Shown: piece by piece, positions 1 to 9,461 of the stretch
Layout of the letters: every line of letters begins with the position of its first letter
Position numbering within the stretch: the stretch's first letter is position 1
DNA from: Paenibacillus lutrae
GTDB lineage: Bacteria > Bacillota > Bacilli > Paenibacillales > NBRC-103111
DNA length: 64,000 bases
Direction of reading: 5' to 3'
Assembly: GCF_009757775.1 (NCBI RefSeq)
Contig: NZ_RHLK01000010.1
Span: forward strand, 102,281-166,280
The notes under the pieces: model-generated
Told to the model about the DNA's origin: nothing
Database searches by the model: none
What the model saw: the letters and a program-made list of their open reading frames with translations, nothing else
Made by a program: the position numbers and the translations under genes

Positions 1-1
1 T

Positions 2-2518
2 ACTAGATTGCTTGAGCCGGCGACTTACGGACTTACGAAGGAAGACCTTATTGCGCTGCCGTCTTCACTCGTATGGGAGGAAGCTCCTTCCGATGTTGCA
101 AACGGATGGGAAGCGATTGAACGTCTTCGCAAATCGTATTCCCAATCGATCGCCTTTGAATTCAGTCATGTACACGAAGAAAGCGAGAGAGACTGGCTTA
201 ACCGCCAAGCAGAATCCGGAGCCTCCATTGAGCCTCTAACATCGGAAGAACGGATTAAATTGCTTGACCGTCTTATTCAAGCAGAGCAGTTCGAGCAATT
301 CCTGCATCGCACGTTCGTTGGACAGAAACGTTTTTCTCTTCAAGGTACAGATGTTCTAATTCCGATTCTTGATCAAATCGTACACGAAGTGGTGCTTGAT
401 GGCGCCAGCCACATCCTGATGGGAATGGCTCACCGCGGCCGCCTAAACGTGCTTGCACATATTTTAGGTAAGCCTTACAACAAGATTTTTAAAGAATTTC
501 ATCATTCCCCTAACAAAGACATTATCCCTTCTGAAGGTTCGATGGGAATTAACTACGGTTGGACGGGGGATGTCAAATATCATCTGGGTGAGCAGCGTTC
601 CATTAAGGAAGGCGATGCACTTGAAGCTAAGCTGACTTTGGCGAACAACCCGAGTCACCTGGAGTTCGTAGGAGCTGTTGTTGAGGGCTTCACACGCGCT
701 GCGCAAGATAACCGTGAGAACCCGGGTTATCCCGTTCAGGACGTAAGTAAAGCGGCAACCATAACGATCCATGGTGACGCGGCATTCCCGGGCGAGGGAA
801 TCGTGGCGGAGACGCTTAACTTCACGAAGCTTCAAGGTTACCGCAATGGCGGTACCATTCATATTATCGTCAATAACCGTGTAGGCTTTACGACGGACAG
901 CTCGGATTCGCGTTCCACGCACTACGCCAGCGATCCGGCCAAGGGCTACGAAATTCCGATCGTTCACGTCAATGCGGACGATGCGGACGCGTGTATCGCA
1001 GCGGCCCGTCTGGCCTGCGAATACCGTAACCGTTTCAAGAAAGACTTCCTGATTGATCTGGTTGGTTACCGCCGTTTCGGTCATAACGAGAACGATGATC
1101 CCGAAACAACCCAGCCGCTCATGTATCAGAAAGTGAAGAATCATCCGACCGTCAGCGTTTCCTATGCGGAAAAACTGAAGCAGGAAGGGCTGATCGACGA
1201 TCAGCGCTACCAGAAGATGGTTCAGGATGTACAGGCTAAACTGCAGGAAGCTTACGATCTTGTGAAGAATAAGGACAGCGGTAACCGTCTGGCTAACGTG
1301 GTCGTATTCGACAAGGATCTGAAAATCGACACGGCTGTTCCGCTTCCTCAGCTGCAGGAAATCAACAAGGCGCTCATTACCTGGCCGGAAGATTTTCACG
1401 TATATCCGAAGCTGCAGCGCATTCTGGAGCGTCGTGGGGATGCACTGAATGAAGGCGGCAAAGTTGACTGGGCTCTGGCCGAGACGCTTGCATTTGCCAC
1501 CATTCTTGCTGACGGCAAGCCGATCCGGATGACAGGACAAGACGTAGGCCGCGGTACGTTCGCTCATCGCCATGTCGTTCTGCACGATTCCAAGACCGGT
1601 GCGACTTATTCGCCGCTTCATAAGATTCCTCAGGCTCGTGCATCGTTTGCCATTTACAACAGTCCGCTGTCGGAAGGCTCGATCTTGGGCTTTGAATACG
1701 GCTACAATGTTTACTCGCCTGAAACGCTTGTAATCTGGGAAGCCCAGTACGGAGACTTTGCGAACGCAGCGCAAGTCATTATCGACCAATTCATCGCTGC
1801 CGGCCGCGTGAAGTGGGCTCAGAAATCCAGTCTCGTCATGCTTCTGCCGCACGGCTATGAAGGGCAAGGACCGGAACACTCCAGCGCAAGACTGGAACGT
1901 TACCTCCAGTCTTCGGCTGAGAACAACTGGACGGTTGCGAATCTGAGTACGGCGGCTCAATATTTCCATATCCTGCGCCGTCAGGCTGCTATTACAGAGC
2001 GTGAAGAAGCTCGTCCGCTCATCATTATGTCGCCTAAGAGCCTGATCCGTAATGCACGGGTAGCTTCTCCGGGCACGCAGTTCAGCGAAGGCTCCTTTAT
2101 GCCGATTATTGAGCAGCAAGGTCTTGGCGAACAGCCTAAGAAGATCCGTCGTCTCGTTCTTTGCACCGGTAAAATCGCCATCGATCTTGAAGAGGCGCTT
2201 GAAGCGGACAAAGAGAAGGATTATTCCTGGCTGCAAATTGTCCGTGTAGAACAGCTGTATCCTTTCCCGGATAAAGAAATTGCTGCCGTGATGGAGCGTT
2301 TCACGGGACTGAAAGAAATCATATGGGTTCAGGAAGAGCCTAAGAACATGGGCGCATGGAACTTCATGGAGCCTCGCATCCGCGCGATCGCACCGTCCAA
2401 AGCCGATGTGCAGTATATCGGTCTGCCGGACCGCTCGAGTCCTGCCAGCGGCTTCCAGGAAGTTCATACGTTCGAACATAACCAAATCATCGCTAACGCA
2501 TTAAAGCAACCTGAATAA
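2..2518 (+). CDS. odhA: 2-oxoglutarate dehydrogenase E1 component (5' end outside window)
   Basis: This is the thiamine-diphosphate-dependent E1 subunit of the 2-oxoglutarate dehydrogenase complex. It decarboxylates 2-oxoglutarate in the TCA cycle and passes the succinyl group to lipoyl-E2. The frame is open to the window edge with no stop, so about 100 N-terminal residues lie upstream; 838 codons are visible against roughly 940 in Bacillus. Seen motifs are the HRGRLNVL block near visible residue 145, the GDAAFPGEG...NNRVGFTT thiamine-diphosphate region, and the transketolase-like central block (VGRGTFAHRH, then EYGYNVYSPE). The E2 gene follows 23 bases downstream, in the usual odhAB order. 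The first codons in the window are internal, so no start can be assigned. Confidence 0.96.
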   Translation, partial: TRLLEPATYGLTKEDLIALPSSLVWEEAPSDVANGWEAIERLRKSYSQSIAFEFSHVHEESERDWLNRQAESGASIEPLTSEERIKLLDRLIQAEQFEQFLHRTFVGQKRFSLQGTDVLIPILDQIVHEVVLDGASHILMGMAHRGRLNVLAHILGKPYNKIFKEFHHSPNKDIIPSEGSMGINYGWTGDVKYHLGEQRSIKEGDALEAKLTLANNPSHLEFVGAVVEGFTRAAQDNRENPGYPVQDVSKAATITIHGDAAFPGEGIVAETLNFTKLQGYRNGGTIHIIVNNRVGFTTDSSDSRSTHYASDPAKGYEIPIVHVNADDADACIAAARLACEYRNRFKKDFLIDLVGYRRFGHNENDDPETTQPLMYQKVKNHPTVSVSYAEKLKQEGLIDDQRYQKMVQDVQAKLQEAYDLVKNKDSGNRLANVVVFDKDLKIDTAVPLPQLQEINKALITWPEDFHVYPKLQRILERRGDALNEGGKVDWALAETLAFATILADGKPIRMTGQDVGRGTFAHRHVVLHDSKTGATYSPLHKIPQARASFAIYNSPLSEGSILGFEYGYNVYSPETLVIWEAQYGDFANAAQVIIDQFIAAGRVKWAQKSSLVMLLPHGYEGQGPEHSSARLERYLQSSAENNWTVANLSTAAQYFHILRRQAAITEREEARPLIIMSPKSLIRNARVASPGTQFSEGSFMPIIEQQGLGEQPKKIRRLVLCTGKIAIDLEEALEADKEKDYSWLQIVRVEQLYPFPDKEIAAVMERFTGLKEIIWVQEEPKNMGAWNFMEPRIRAIAPSKADVQYIGLPDRSSPASGFQEVHTFEHNQIIANALKQPE

Positions 2519-2541
2519 TTTGCTCATAGGAGGACGACGCT

Positions 2542-3816
2542 GTGTCAGAAATTAAAGTGCCCGAATTGGGAGAGTCTATCACGGAAGCAACCATTTCCAA
2601 ATGGTTAGTTAAAGAAGGTAGCCAAGTCAGCCAGGGAGATCTTCTGCTGGAGCTTGAAACCGATAAAGTAAACTTGGAAATCAGTGCGGAGCAGGATGGC
2701 GTGCTGTCCGAAATCCGTAAGCAAGAAGGTGACAACGTATCCGTTGGTGAAGTTGTCGGTCTTATTGGTGCAGGCAGCGGACAAGCTTCCCAGCCTAGCG
2801 CTCCTGAAGCGCCTAAAGCTGCGGAGCAGGCTGCTCCGGCCAGCGAGCCGGCCAAAGCTCCTGCAGCATCTGCGGAAGCTGAGAGCGCAGCTGTAGCTGC
2901 TTCTCCGGCTGCCCGCAAATTGGCGAGAGAGCGCGGAATTGACCTGAACCAGGTCAGAACGCAAGATCCGATCGGCCGTGTGTACCCGGAAGATGTCAAA
3001 ACATTCAGCACACAGCCATCCACTTCCAACCAGCAAGCAAGCGCACCTTCCGCTCCGAAGTCCGCTAACTCCGGTTCAGCGAATACGGCTTCGCAGCAGG
3101 CCGCTGATCCAGGCAAGCCGGTAGAGCGCAAGAAAATGTCCCGCCGCCGCGCGACTATCGCGAAGCGTCTGGTTGAAGCACAGCATACGGCAGCGATGCT
3201 GACTACCTTCAATGAAGTGGACATGACGGCGATTCTGGATGTCCGCAAACGCCGCAAAGATGCGTTCAAAGACAAGCATGATGTAGGACTCGGTTTCATG
3301 TCCTTCTTTACCAAAGCCGTTGTGGGCGCATTGAAGCAGTACCCGCATCTGAATGCTGAGATTGACGGCGAGGATATTGTTGTCAAGCAGTTCTACGATA
3401 TCGGTATTGCGGTATCTGCCAAAGAAGGTCTGGTTGTACCAGTCGTTCGTGAAGCAGACCGGCTCAGCTTTGCTGAGATCGAAAGACAAATCGGTGAACT
3501 TGCCGGCAAAGCGCGCAACAACGCACTTGCTTTGTCCGACCTGCAAGGCGGTACCTTCACGATCACTAACGGTGGTGTATTCGGTTCCCTGCTGTCCACG
3601 CCGATTCTTAACGCACCGCAAGTCGGTATTCTGGGTATGCACAAAATCCAGATCCGTCCGGTAGCTATCGATGCTGAACGTATGGAGAACCGTCCGATGA
3701 TGTACATCGCTCTTTCCTACGATCACCGTATCGTGGATGGCAGCGAGGCTGTTCGCTTCCTCGTAACCGTTAAAGAATTGCTGGAAGATCCGGAATCCCT
3801 TCTGCTTGAAGGTTAA
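2542..3816 (+). CDS. odhB: Dihydrolipoyllysine succinyltransferase, E2 of 2-oxoglutarate dehydrogenase
   Basis: The E2 core enzyme transfers succinyl from E1 to CoA. The GTG start at 2542 has an AGGAGG site 8 bases upstream. An N-terminal lipoyl domain (about 1-77) carries the lipoylated Lys42 in ETDKVNLE. An Ala/Pro/Ser-rich hinge follows, then a peripheral subunit-binding domain at about 118-153 ([12 protein letters not shown]), a second flexible linker, and the catalytic acyltransferase domain from about 195. That domain ends in SYDHRIVDG, with the active-site His. At 424 residues it is full length. It is probably co-transcribed with odhA and followed at once by a strong terminator. Confidence 0.97.
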   Translation: MSEIKVPELGESITEATISKWLVKEGSQVSQGDLLLELETDKVNLEISAEQDGVLSEIRKQEGDNVSVGEVVGLIGAGSGQASQPSAPEAPKAAEQAAPASEPAKAPAASAEAESAAVAASPAARKLARERGIDLNQVRTQDPIGRVYPEDVKTFSTQPSTSNQQASAPSAPKSANSGSANTASQQAADPGKPVERKKMSRRRATIAKRLVEAQHTAAMLTTFNEVDMTAILDVRKRRKDAFKDKHDVGLGFMSFFTKAVVGALKQYPHLNAEIDGEDIVVKQFYDIGIAVSAKEGLVVPVVREADRLSFAEIERQIGELAGKARNNALALSDLQGGTFTITNGGVFGSLLSTPILNAPQVGILGMHKIQIRPVAIDAERMENRPMMYIALSYDHRIVDGSEAVRFLVTVKELLEDPESLLLEG

Positions 3817-3835
3817 TTCCATTAAACACAAAGAG

Positions 3836-3863
3836 CCCAGGCAGACGATGCCTGGGTTTTTTT
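3836..3863 (+). terminator. Rho-independent terminator after odhB
   Basis: CCCAGGCA and TGCCTGGG arms (8 bp, loop gacga) are followed by seven T. It ends the odhAB transcript. Confidence 0.9.
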
Positions 3864-4034
3864 GTAACATACAAAGGGTCAAATCCGTTCCGCACGAATA
3901 CATACAGGTAAAGAGAGCTGCCGAGGATGAAGCCGTTGAATTGATGTGGACATGTAATTCCGTGTTATACGGCTCCGCTCCGTTTCTCGCCTGGTTCAGC
4001 AAGCCCGGTTCGATAAGGGAGGGGGATATCACAA

Positions 4035-4676
4035 ATGAATGAAGTTAAAGGGATTATGTTTGATATGGACAATACACTCCTTCAGTCCAAAATCGACTTC
4101 CCGGCTATGAAGGCGGAAATTTACCGATATTTATTAGCATTGGACCTGTTTGAAGATCCCTTCAACGTGGTTGACCATACTTCTTCTACATTAATTGAGC
4201 ATGCACGGCAGAAAGGAATCAGCGATTCCTCGTATGCGGAGCTTATGAGGATTGCAGCAAAGCATGAACTTACCGGAATGGAAGGAGCCGGACTAGAGAA
4301 TGGAGCGCTGGAGCTGCTTCAGGAACTTCATGGCCGATATGTACTGGTGATCCTGACAAATAATTCACGGGAAGCGGCACTTAAGGCGCTTCATAATACA
4401 GGAATTGCTCCTTTTTTTGATGTGATCATTGGAAGAGAACAGATGAAGGCTTTGAAGCCTTCGCCATCGGGGTTTGAATATGTGATGGACATGTACAGCG
4501 GCATGACCCGCTCCGCCTGGATCTCCATTGGGGATTCATGGATAGACGGCAAGGCTTCCAGTGATGCCGGCATTCCTTTTATCAGTTATGGCAAAGGAAT
4601 TTCGTTCATGAAAGAGAGAGGGGTTTATCCTGTAGCAGCGGTAGAGCATTTAAGTGAGTTATTGGATTATCTATGA
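4035..4676 (+). CDS. HAD-superfamily hydrolase
   Basis: This is a 213-residue haloacid-dehalogenase-fold phosphatase, probably cytoplasmic. Motif I is FDMDNTLL near residue 9, with the nucleophile and acid-base Asp. Motif II is ILTNNS near residue 107. Motif III Lys is in the LKPSPSGFEY stretch, and motif IV is ISIGDSWIDG near residue 160. The helical cap between motifs I and II fits phosphoglycolate-phosphatase/beta-phosphoglucomutase-like members. The ATG at 4035 follows a purine-rich AGGGAGGGGG site. The substrate cannot be read from sequence. The next gene begins 55 bases downstream and may be co-transcribed. Confidence 0.85.
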   Translation: MNEVKGIMFDMDNTLLQSKIDFPAMKAEIYRYLLALDLFEDPFNVVDHTSSTLIEHARQKGISDSSYAELMRIAAKHELTGMEGAGLENGALELLQELHGRYVLVILTNNSREAALKALHNTGIAPFFDVIIGREQMKALKPSPSGFEYVMDMYSGMTRSAWISIGDSWIDGKASSDAGIPFISYGKGISFMKERGVYPVAAVEHLSELLDYL

Positions 4677-4731
4677 AATTAGGGGGATCTAATAACCGCC
4701 ATCCATTTTCTGATTCCGGGAGGAAACAATA

Positions 4732-5217
4732 ATGATCCGAATCTGTAATCAAGATGATATACCATCTATCTACGACATTATTAATGATGCGGCTGCGGCT
4801 TACAAAGGAATCATTCCCGAAGACCGCTATCATGAACCTTACATGCCGCTCCGGGAATTGCTGGAAGAAATCGAGAATGGCGTTGTCTTCTACGGTTATA
4901 CGGATGAAGATGGGCAATTGATGGGTGTTATGGGTATTCAGGATAAACAGGATGTAGCCTTAATCCGGCATGCTTATGTGAGAACGAATCAGCGCAGCGG
5001 CGGAATCGGGAGCAAACTGCTTCAATATTTAATGGAAAAAGAGGACAGACCGATCCTTATCGGAACGTGGGCATCTGCTGTATGGGCCATCCGTTTTTAT
5101 GAGAAGAACGGGTTTCATCTCGTGCCCGGCGAGGAAAAAGAACGGTTGCTGCATCTATACTGGGACGTACCTCAAAGACAAATCGAGACATCCGTTGTTC
5201 TTCGAAACAGAGAATAG
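4732..5217 (+). CDS. GNAT family N-acetyltransferase
   Basis: A 161-residue GCN5-type acyl-CoA transferase. It has the N-terminal strand pattern IRICNQDDIPSIYDIIND. The acetyl-CoA pyrophosphate-binding loop is seen as QRSGGIGSKLLQYL near residue 91, and the C-terminal FYEKNGF motif near residue 121. An AGGAGG-like site (GGGAGGAAAC) precedes the ATG. The acceptor is unknown; free-standing GNATs of this size acetylate amines, antibiotics or protein N-termini. It sits close behind the HAD gene. Confidence 0.87.
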   Translation: MIRICNQDDIPSIYDIINDAAAAYKGIIPEDRYHEPYMPLRELLEEIENGVVFYGYTDEDGQLMGVMGIQDKQDVALIRHAYVRTNQRSGGIGSKLLQYLMEKEDRPILIGTWASAVWAIRFYEKNGFHLVPGEEKERLLHLYWDVPQRQIETSVVLRNRE

Positions 5218-5368
5218 CATCTTTAATATAAAATATGGTAGATCCGTGACACTAAATCACCGCATCCGAGGCAGCACGGCTGGGCGTTTAATGTTCATCA
5301 GAGGGCTACAACTTTCATTTTCTGGGTAAATAAGTAGTAACTCAAGAAATGAGAGAGGGGAGTCCGGT

Positions 5369-5524
5369 ATGAAGATTACGATCACTCAGAACGAAGCGTT
5401 AGAAAAAGGTGTCTGGCAGGAAGTCATGAATCTGTTCGGTTTAAACAAGGAAGATGATGTCTGGCCGAATGAAGCATTCGTATTAACAGAAGAACAAGCC
5501 AAAGCACTTGGATTGATCCGATAA
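5369..5524 (+). CDS. Small hypothetical protein (51 aa)
   Basis: A short gene starting MKITITQNEA and ending KALGLIR. It has a GAGAGGGGAG ribosome binding site 6 bases before the ATG and ends 49 bases before the next gene on the same strand. The protein is soluble, acidic and without a signal peptide or membrane helix. I recognise no domain. Good initiation signal, tight placement and ordinary codon use make it more likely real than chance. Confidence 0.65.
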   Translation: MKITITQNEALEKGVWQEVMNLFGLNKEDDVWPNEAFVLTEEQAKALGLIR

Positions 5525-5573
5525 GATTCTAGTGTATAATAAGCTGTACGGATAGAATTTGGAGGTTGCAAAT

Positions 5574-5873
5574 ATGCTAACGATTACAGCTTACAGTGTA
5601 GAAGTAGTAAAGGATCCATTTGGTATTTTGGCGGGACAACGTTACGAGTTTATTCTCGACATTGAGGTTCCGGAGGACGATGAGCTGTATACGCCTAACG
5701 GACTTTATTTGAGAGTCATTTATAGCGTGGAAGAGAGCGGATCCAGAATCGCCAAAGTTGATTTTCACGAAAGTTCAACGGATAAGTATCTGGATTATGA
5801 TCTGGAAGAGGATGAAATCCAACTGGTTGACGCTTTCTGCAAAGAGCATCTGCCGGAAGCCAAAGCCAAGTAA
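5574..5873 (+). CDS. Small conserved protein, DUF6509-like
   Basis: A 99-residue acidic cytoplasmic protein. The frame opens upstream at a TTG (5559), but GGAGG at 5561-5565 lies 8 bases before ATG 5574, which is the better start (MLTITAYSVEV). It reads as alternating beta strands with the stretch YTPNGLYLRVIYSVEE and an acidic C-terminal helix. The pattern resembles, from memory, a small uncharacterised Bacillales family (DUF6509). No catalytic motif is visible. A hairpin follows at 5905. Confidence 0.75.
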   Translation: MLTITAYSVEVVKDPFGILAGQRYEFILDIEVPEDDELYTPNGLYLRVIYSVEESGSRIAKVDFHESSTDKYLDYDLEEDEIQLVDAFCKEHLPEAKAK

Positions 5874-5904
5874 ATATAACTTCCTGCAACAACACGGTAC
5901 ATTT

Positions 5905-5937
5905 AACCGCTTCCCGGCTGTCCGCTGGGAAGCGGTT
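5905..5937 (+). terminator. Terminator-like hairpin
   Basis: An 11-bp perfect stem, AACCGCTTCCC with GGGAAGCGGTT, lies 32 bases after the preceding stop codon. The tail is only weakly T-rich (attgctt), so termination may be partial. Confidence 0.6.
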
Positions 5938-6063
5938 ATTGCTTGTGAGCGGGTGGCTGATGCAGCTCTATGGCCAATCACGGCTTAAAACCAGCTAAGC
6001 CTGTTCACGGGGAGCAGGCTGGTCAGGGCTGTATGTGGATCAAGCTGAAGGGATGCTGGATCT

Positions 6064-6324
6064 TTATTCGGCTGCTTCTTCGTCTGGCGCAGCTTCATCA
6101 GCTGCAGCCTCTAGGGAAGCTTTATCAGCTTCAGCTTCTGCGGAAGCTTCTACGGCTGCTTCATCTGCAGCCTCGCTTTCGTGAACAGCCTCTTCATCCT
6201 TAACGGCTTGGGCCTCATCCGTTTCATCTGCCGCCGCTTCGACTGCCTCGACATCCTCTGCAGCTGCTGTCTCCTCGGTTACAGCGGCTTCTTGCCTTTC
6301 AACTTCGTTTTCCAATTCCGCCAT
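6064..6324 (-). CDS. Acidic Ala/Glu-rich low-complexity protein
   Basis: An 86-residue protein made almost only of Ala, Glu, Asp and a few Val/Ser. It begins MAELENEVERQEAA and continues as acidic helical repeats rich in EAA and DEA. Two in-frame ATGs exist (6330 and 6324). The GGAGGG site at 6331-6336 touches the first and sits 6 bases from the second, so 6324 is chosen. There is no signal peptide or known domain. A TTGACA-like -35 box lies upstream on the minus strand at 6396-6401. The opposite strand reads as Leu/Gln-rich frames, which are shadows. Confidence 0.6.
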   Translation of the reverse strand: MAELENEVERQEAAVTEETAAAEDVEAVEAAADETDEAQAVKDEEAVHESEAADEAAVEASAEAEADKASLEAAADEAAPDEEAAE

Positions 6325-6336
6325 GTTCATCCCTCC

Positions 6337-6725
6337 ATTAGTGTACTCAGTTCTCCAAATACAAGATAACTATATCAATCTGGTATTGAAGAAAGTGTCA
6401 AATTAGGATAGCGCTATCATAAAGTTTTTTTGATGAGTTTTGTGCTTATAAGTCTAAATTAGTTGCTTGTTTCGATCTTTTTCGTGTTGGTTCTTGCTTG
6501 GTATGAGGTCCTATATGCCTATAATTCAAAAATGTAGAGAAAGCCGGCCAACTGTCCGCTGCATGATCGGCATACGAAGCTGTGCTGAATTTACCGCACC
6601 CAATATCTGTTGTTCTTTCGCAAAGAAACCGTTAGAATAGGTTCAATCTACCGCCCGCTTGCATCATCTAATATATACATACTTGATAGAGGGATGAAGG
6701 AAACGAAAAATTGGAGGGTTCTGCT
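6337..6725. other. Intergenic region, 389 bases
   Basis: AT-rich spacer between the divergent acidic-protein gene and the methyltransferase gene. On the minus strand a TTGACA at 6396-6401 may serve the former. I see no gene, RNA element or clear terminator. Confidence 0.5.
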
Positions 6726-7538
6726 TTGGACAAAATCAGAAAATACTACAATCAGTTCGATGAATGGGGAAGGCTTGACCGGGAGCCGGTCGAGTTTATG
6801 ATCAATTCCCATTTTATCCGCCAGTATCTTCCGGCAGGCGGCCGTATATTGGATAATGGTGCAGGTCCGGGAAAATACGCGATGAAGTTAGCGGAAGCCG
6901 GCTATAAGGTCACACTGACAGATTATACACCCCGACTTGTGGAGATAGCGGAGTCAAAAGCCAGAGAACATGGGCTGGAGCCCCGGTTTGACGGTTTCCA
7001 TACGGTCGATGCCAGAGATCTCGGGATCTTCAGCGATGAAGAGTTTGACGGTGCACTGATGCTAGGTCCGATGTACCACTTGCAGACGGAAGAGGACAGA
7101 ATCCAGGCCGTATCTGAGCTGCACCGGGTTACAGCCGAGAATGGTATTGTCTTCGTTGCGTTTATGTCCAGAACACGCCATCTCACGACCTCACTCCTGT
7201 TTCCTGAAGCGTGGAAGCCGAATCATACGGCTGAAGGACTCGCTCATTTTATGGCTACAGGTATCTTCAATCATAGTGATGAAGGCAGATTTACCGGTGC
7301 CTATTATTTCGATATCGAAGCAATCACGCCTTTCATGGAAACACACGGGTTCCAGACGATCAAGCTGATCGGGTCAGGCAGTGTTGCAGGAGTCATGAAT
7401 GAGCAGCAGTGGGACTACTGGCGATCGCAGGGGGAAGAGGCTTTTCGAAGTCTGTTGGCTATCGTTATGAAAGAGGCGGAGAATCCATATAATCTGGGGA
7501 GTTCCTCTCATTTGCTTTATATCGGTAAAAGAGTTTAA
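6726..7538 (+). CDS. Class I SAM-dependent methyltransferase
   Basis: A 270-residue methyltransferase of unknown substrate. The frame opens at TTG 6711, but that codon overlaps the GGAGG site. TTG 6726 (MDKIRKYYNQF) has GGAGG 8 bases upstream and is the likely start. SAM-binding motif I is ILDNGAGPGKYAMKLA near residue 42, motif II is VTLTDYT, and the post-motif region is FDGALMLGPMYHL, typical of UbiE/YcgJ-like small-molecule methyltransferases. No operon partner is evident. Confidence 0.88.
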   Translation: MDKIRKYYNQFDEWGRLDREPVEFMINSHFIRQYLPAGGRILDNGAGPGKYAMKLAEAGYKVTLTDYTPRLVEIAESKAREHGLEPRFDGFHTVDARDLGIFSDEEFDGALMLGPMYHLQTEEDRIQAVSELHRVTAENGIVFVAFMSRTRHLTTSLLFPEAWKPNHTAEGLAHFMATGIFNHSDEGRFTGAYYFDIEAITPFMETHGFQTIKLIGSGSVAGVMNEQQWDYWRSQGEEAFRSLLAIVMKEAENPYNLGSSSHLLYIGKRV

Positions 7539-7706
7539 GATAAGAAACGGCATATATAATAACATTTTATTAGACCTGAATTCTCATATTTCTTCTATTC
7601 TCTGTAAAAGGATTGGAATAAGGAGGATTTAGCGATATAATCAAAATAAGTAAGATCCTTCTTGAAGGCATTCTTCTAAAATCAGAATAATTAAGGGAGT
7701 AAGATG

Positions 7707-8639
7707 ATGGAGAAAACACTTATTTTCGGGCATAAGAACCCCGACACGGACACCATTTGTTCTGCAATCGCATATGCGGATCTCAAAACACAATTAGGTC
7801 ACAACGTTGAAGCTGTCCGTCTGGGCAATATCAGCGGCGAAACTCAATTTGCACTCGACACATTCAAGGCAGAAGCCCCCCGCCTGGTCGAGACGGTAGC
7901 AAATGAAGTGAACACGGTTATTCTGGTTGACCACAACGAACGTCAGCAAAGCGTTAGTGACATCGACCAAGTCCGCGTAGCGGAAGTCATTGACCATCAC
8001 CGTATCGCGAATTTTGAAACGAGCGGCCCCCTGTACTACCGTGCAGAGCCTGTCGGTTGTACCGCCACAATTCTTAATAAAATGTACAAGGAGAATGGCA
8101 AATCAGTTCCGAAGAATATTGCCGGACTTATGCTGTCTGCCATCATTTCCGATTCACTTCTGCTCAAATCCCCAACCTGCACAGACGAAGATGTCGCTGC
8201 AGCCCGTGAGCTGGCTGATATCGCAGGTGTTAATCTGGAGAGCTATGGTCTCGATATGCTGAAAGCGGGAGCAGACCTCAGTGACAAGTCTATCGCCGAG
8301 CTGGTATCCCTGGACGCCAAAGAATTCAAGATGGGCGAATACAAAGTCGAAATCGCACAAGTGAACGCGGTAGACACGAACGATGTGCTTTCCCGTCAGG
8401 CAGAGCTTGAAACCGCTCTTAACTCGATTATCGAGAGCAAGGGACTGGATCTGTTCGTATTCGTCGTAACGGATATCCTTAACAACGATTCCATCGGTCT
8501 GGCACTGGGCCGTGTATCCAAAGCTGTCGAGCAGGCATACAACGTGACGCTGGTTGACAACAAAGCGGTTCTTAAAGGTGTTGTATCCCGCAAATCGCAA
8601 ATCGTTCCAGTTTTAACCGATACTTTGAACAAATTTTAA
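7707..8639 (+). CDS. ppaC: Manganese-dependent inorganic pyrophosphatase
   Basis: A family II (DHH) pyrophosphatase that hydrolyses pyrophosphate made by biosynthetic reactions; cytoplasmic. The DHH-family metal ligands are visible in [10 protein letters not shown] near residue 7, VDHNE near residue 75 and DHHRI near residue 97. The C-terminal DHHA2 domain carries the SRKSQIVP substrate-binding stretch close to the end. Two adjacent ATGs exist; the second (7707) is 7 bases from AGGGAG and gives 310 residues, matching the usual length. The gene stands alone with its own terminator. Confidence 0.96.
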   Translation: MEKTLIFGHKNPDTDTICSAIAYADLKTQLGHNVEAVRLGNISGETQFALDTFKAEAPRLVETVANEVNTVILVDHNERQQSVSDIDQVRVAEVIDHHRIANFETSGPLYYRAEPVGCTATILNKMYKENGKSVPKNIAGLMLSAIISDSLLLKSPTCTDEDVAAARELADIAGVNLESYGLDMLKAGADLSDKSIAELVSLDAKEFKMGEYKVEIAQVNAVDTNDVLSRQAELETALNSIIESKGLDLFVFVVTDILNNDSIGLALGRVSKAVEQAYNVTLVDNKAVLKGVVSRKSQIVPVLTDTLNKF

Positions 8640-8679
8640 TACGAACGGACAGTCCCATGGACTCCCGGATAAGGAAAGG

Positions 8680-8713
8680 CTGCCTGCGGTTTAACCGCAT
8701 AGGCAGTCTTTTT
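8680..8713 (+). terminator. Terminator after ppaC
   Basis: A stem of CTGCCTGCGGT with ACCGCATAGGCAG (2-base bulge) is followed by a T-rich tail. Confidence 0.8.
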
Positions 8714-8744
8714 GCTGTTGTTTGCAAACGTGGAGAGGAGCCTA

Positions 8745-8773
8745 TTGACAAGATAGCACTCAACAATTAATAT
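8745..8773 (+). promoter_or_regulatory. Sigma-A promoter of the tetR-type gene
   Basis: TTGACA at 8745-8750, a 17-base spacer, then TAATAT at 8768-8773. The transcription start would fall inside the palindrome that follows. Confidence 0.75.
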
Positions 8774-8795
8774 TTATTTATTGATTAATAAATAA
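8774..8795. promoter_or_regulatory. TetR-family operator, copy 1
   Basis: A perfect inverted repeat with 9-bp arms TTATTTATT and AATAAATAA around the spacer gatt. It lies just after the -10 box and before the TetR-type gene, and is nearly identical to a second site at 9404. This suggests autoregulation. Confidence 0.75.
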
Positions 8796-8808
8796 GGAGG
8801 CTGAAGAC

Positions 8809-9354
8809 GTGGTAGTCCGCGAAGACCGCAAAGAACAGATCATAGACAAAGCCGTGGCGATATTCGCGGAAAAAGGATATTATAAAGCGACAACGGCTTT
8901 AGTAGCCAGAGCGGCGGGTGTGACCCAGCCGTATGTGTTTCATTTTTTTGCGAATAAAGAAGAGCTTTTCAAGGCAGTGATAGACAAATCCATCCATCGC
9001 ATTTATGAGGGCTTCATGAAAGCGGAAGGGTCTGGTGAGCAGGTCCTGGAGAAGATGGCAGCGGCCTTTGATGAAATTATGGCGAGTAACCGCGACGAGA
9101 TTGTCATGGTGATGCAGGCTCACGCGATTTCAGAACCCGTCATCCGTGAACATGTCCGGGAGAAATTCCGCCTTATTCACGAAACCATCGTGTCCAACTT
9201 CGAGAAGGGGGGAGTGCCCGATGCCAGGATTGCAGCAAGCCAGTTCCTCGCCACAGGTCTGCTCCTTACAGTGGCAGAGGTACTCCAGCTGCCCGAAATT
9301 TTATGCTTGCCCGATATTTCCGAATACAGCGCGAACTTAACAAACCGAACGTAA
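8809..9354 (+). CDS. TetR/AcrR family transcriptional regulator
   Basis: A 181-residue repressor. The GTG start at 8809 has AAGGAGG upstream. The N-terminal helix-turn-helix covers about residues 8-54 (ATTALVARAAGVTQPYVFHFF). The C-terminal half is the ligand-binding/dimerisation region. A perfect palindrome overlaps its own start region, and an almost identical one precedes the membrane-protein gene downstream, so it likely represses itself and that gene. The ligand is unknown. Confidence 0.9.
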   Translation: MVVREDRKEQIIDKAVAIFAEKGYYKATTALVARAAGVTQPYVFHFFANKEELFKAVIDKSIHRIYEGFMKAEGSGEQVLEKMAAAFDEIMASNRDEIVMVMQAHAISEPVIREHVREKFRLIHETIVSNFEKGGVPDARIAASQFLATGLLLTVAEVLQLPEILCLPDISEYSANLTNRT

Positions 9355-9370
9355 AACCAGGGATTAAAGA

Positions 9371-9397
9371 AAGCAGCTCCACGCTGCTTATTCTTTT
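9371..9397 (+). terminator. Weak terminator after the tetR-type gene
   Basis: The 7-bp stem AAGCAGC/GCTGCTT with loop tccac is followed by attctttt. It separates the regulator transcript from the next promoter/operator. Confidence 0.6.
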
Positions 9398-9403
9398 ACA
9401 AAA

Positions 9404-9425
9404 TTATTTATTGATTGATAAATAA
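9404..9425. promoter_or_regulatory. TetR-family operator, copy 2
   Basis: Arms TTATTTATT and GATAAATAA around gatt; only one base differs from the operator at 8774. It overlaps a possible TTATTG/TATTAT promoter (9408-9436) for the membrane-protein gene. Confidence 0.72.
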
Positions 9426-9461
9426 ATAATTATTATGATGATTGAAAGGAATGATTGTACA

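Noticed and set aside
464..2485. A very long open frame on the minus strand opposite odhA
   Set aside because: It exactly mirrors odhA, shows no domain, and is Arg/Leu/Cys-rich as expected of the complement of a strongly biased coding sequence.
3076..4032. Open minus-strand frame across the odhB 3' half and intergenic region
   Set aside because: It overlaps the catalytic domain of odhB and its terminator; no ribosome site or domain.
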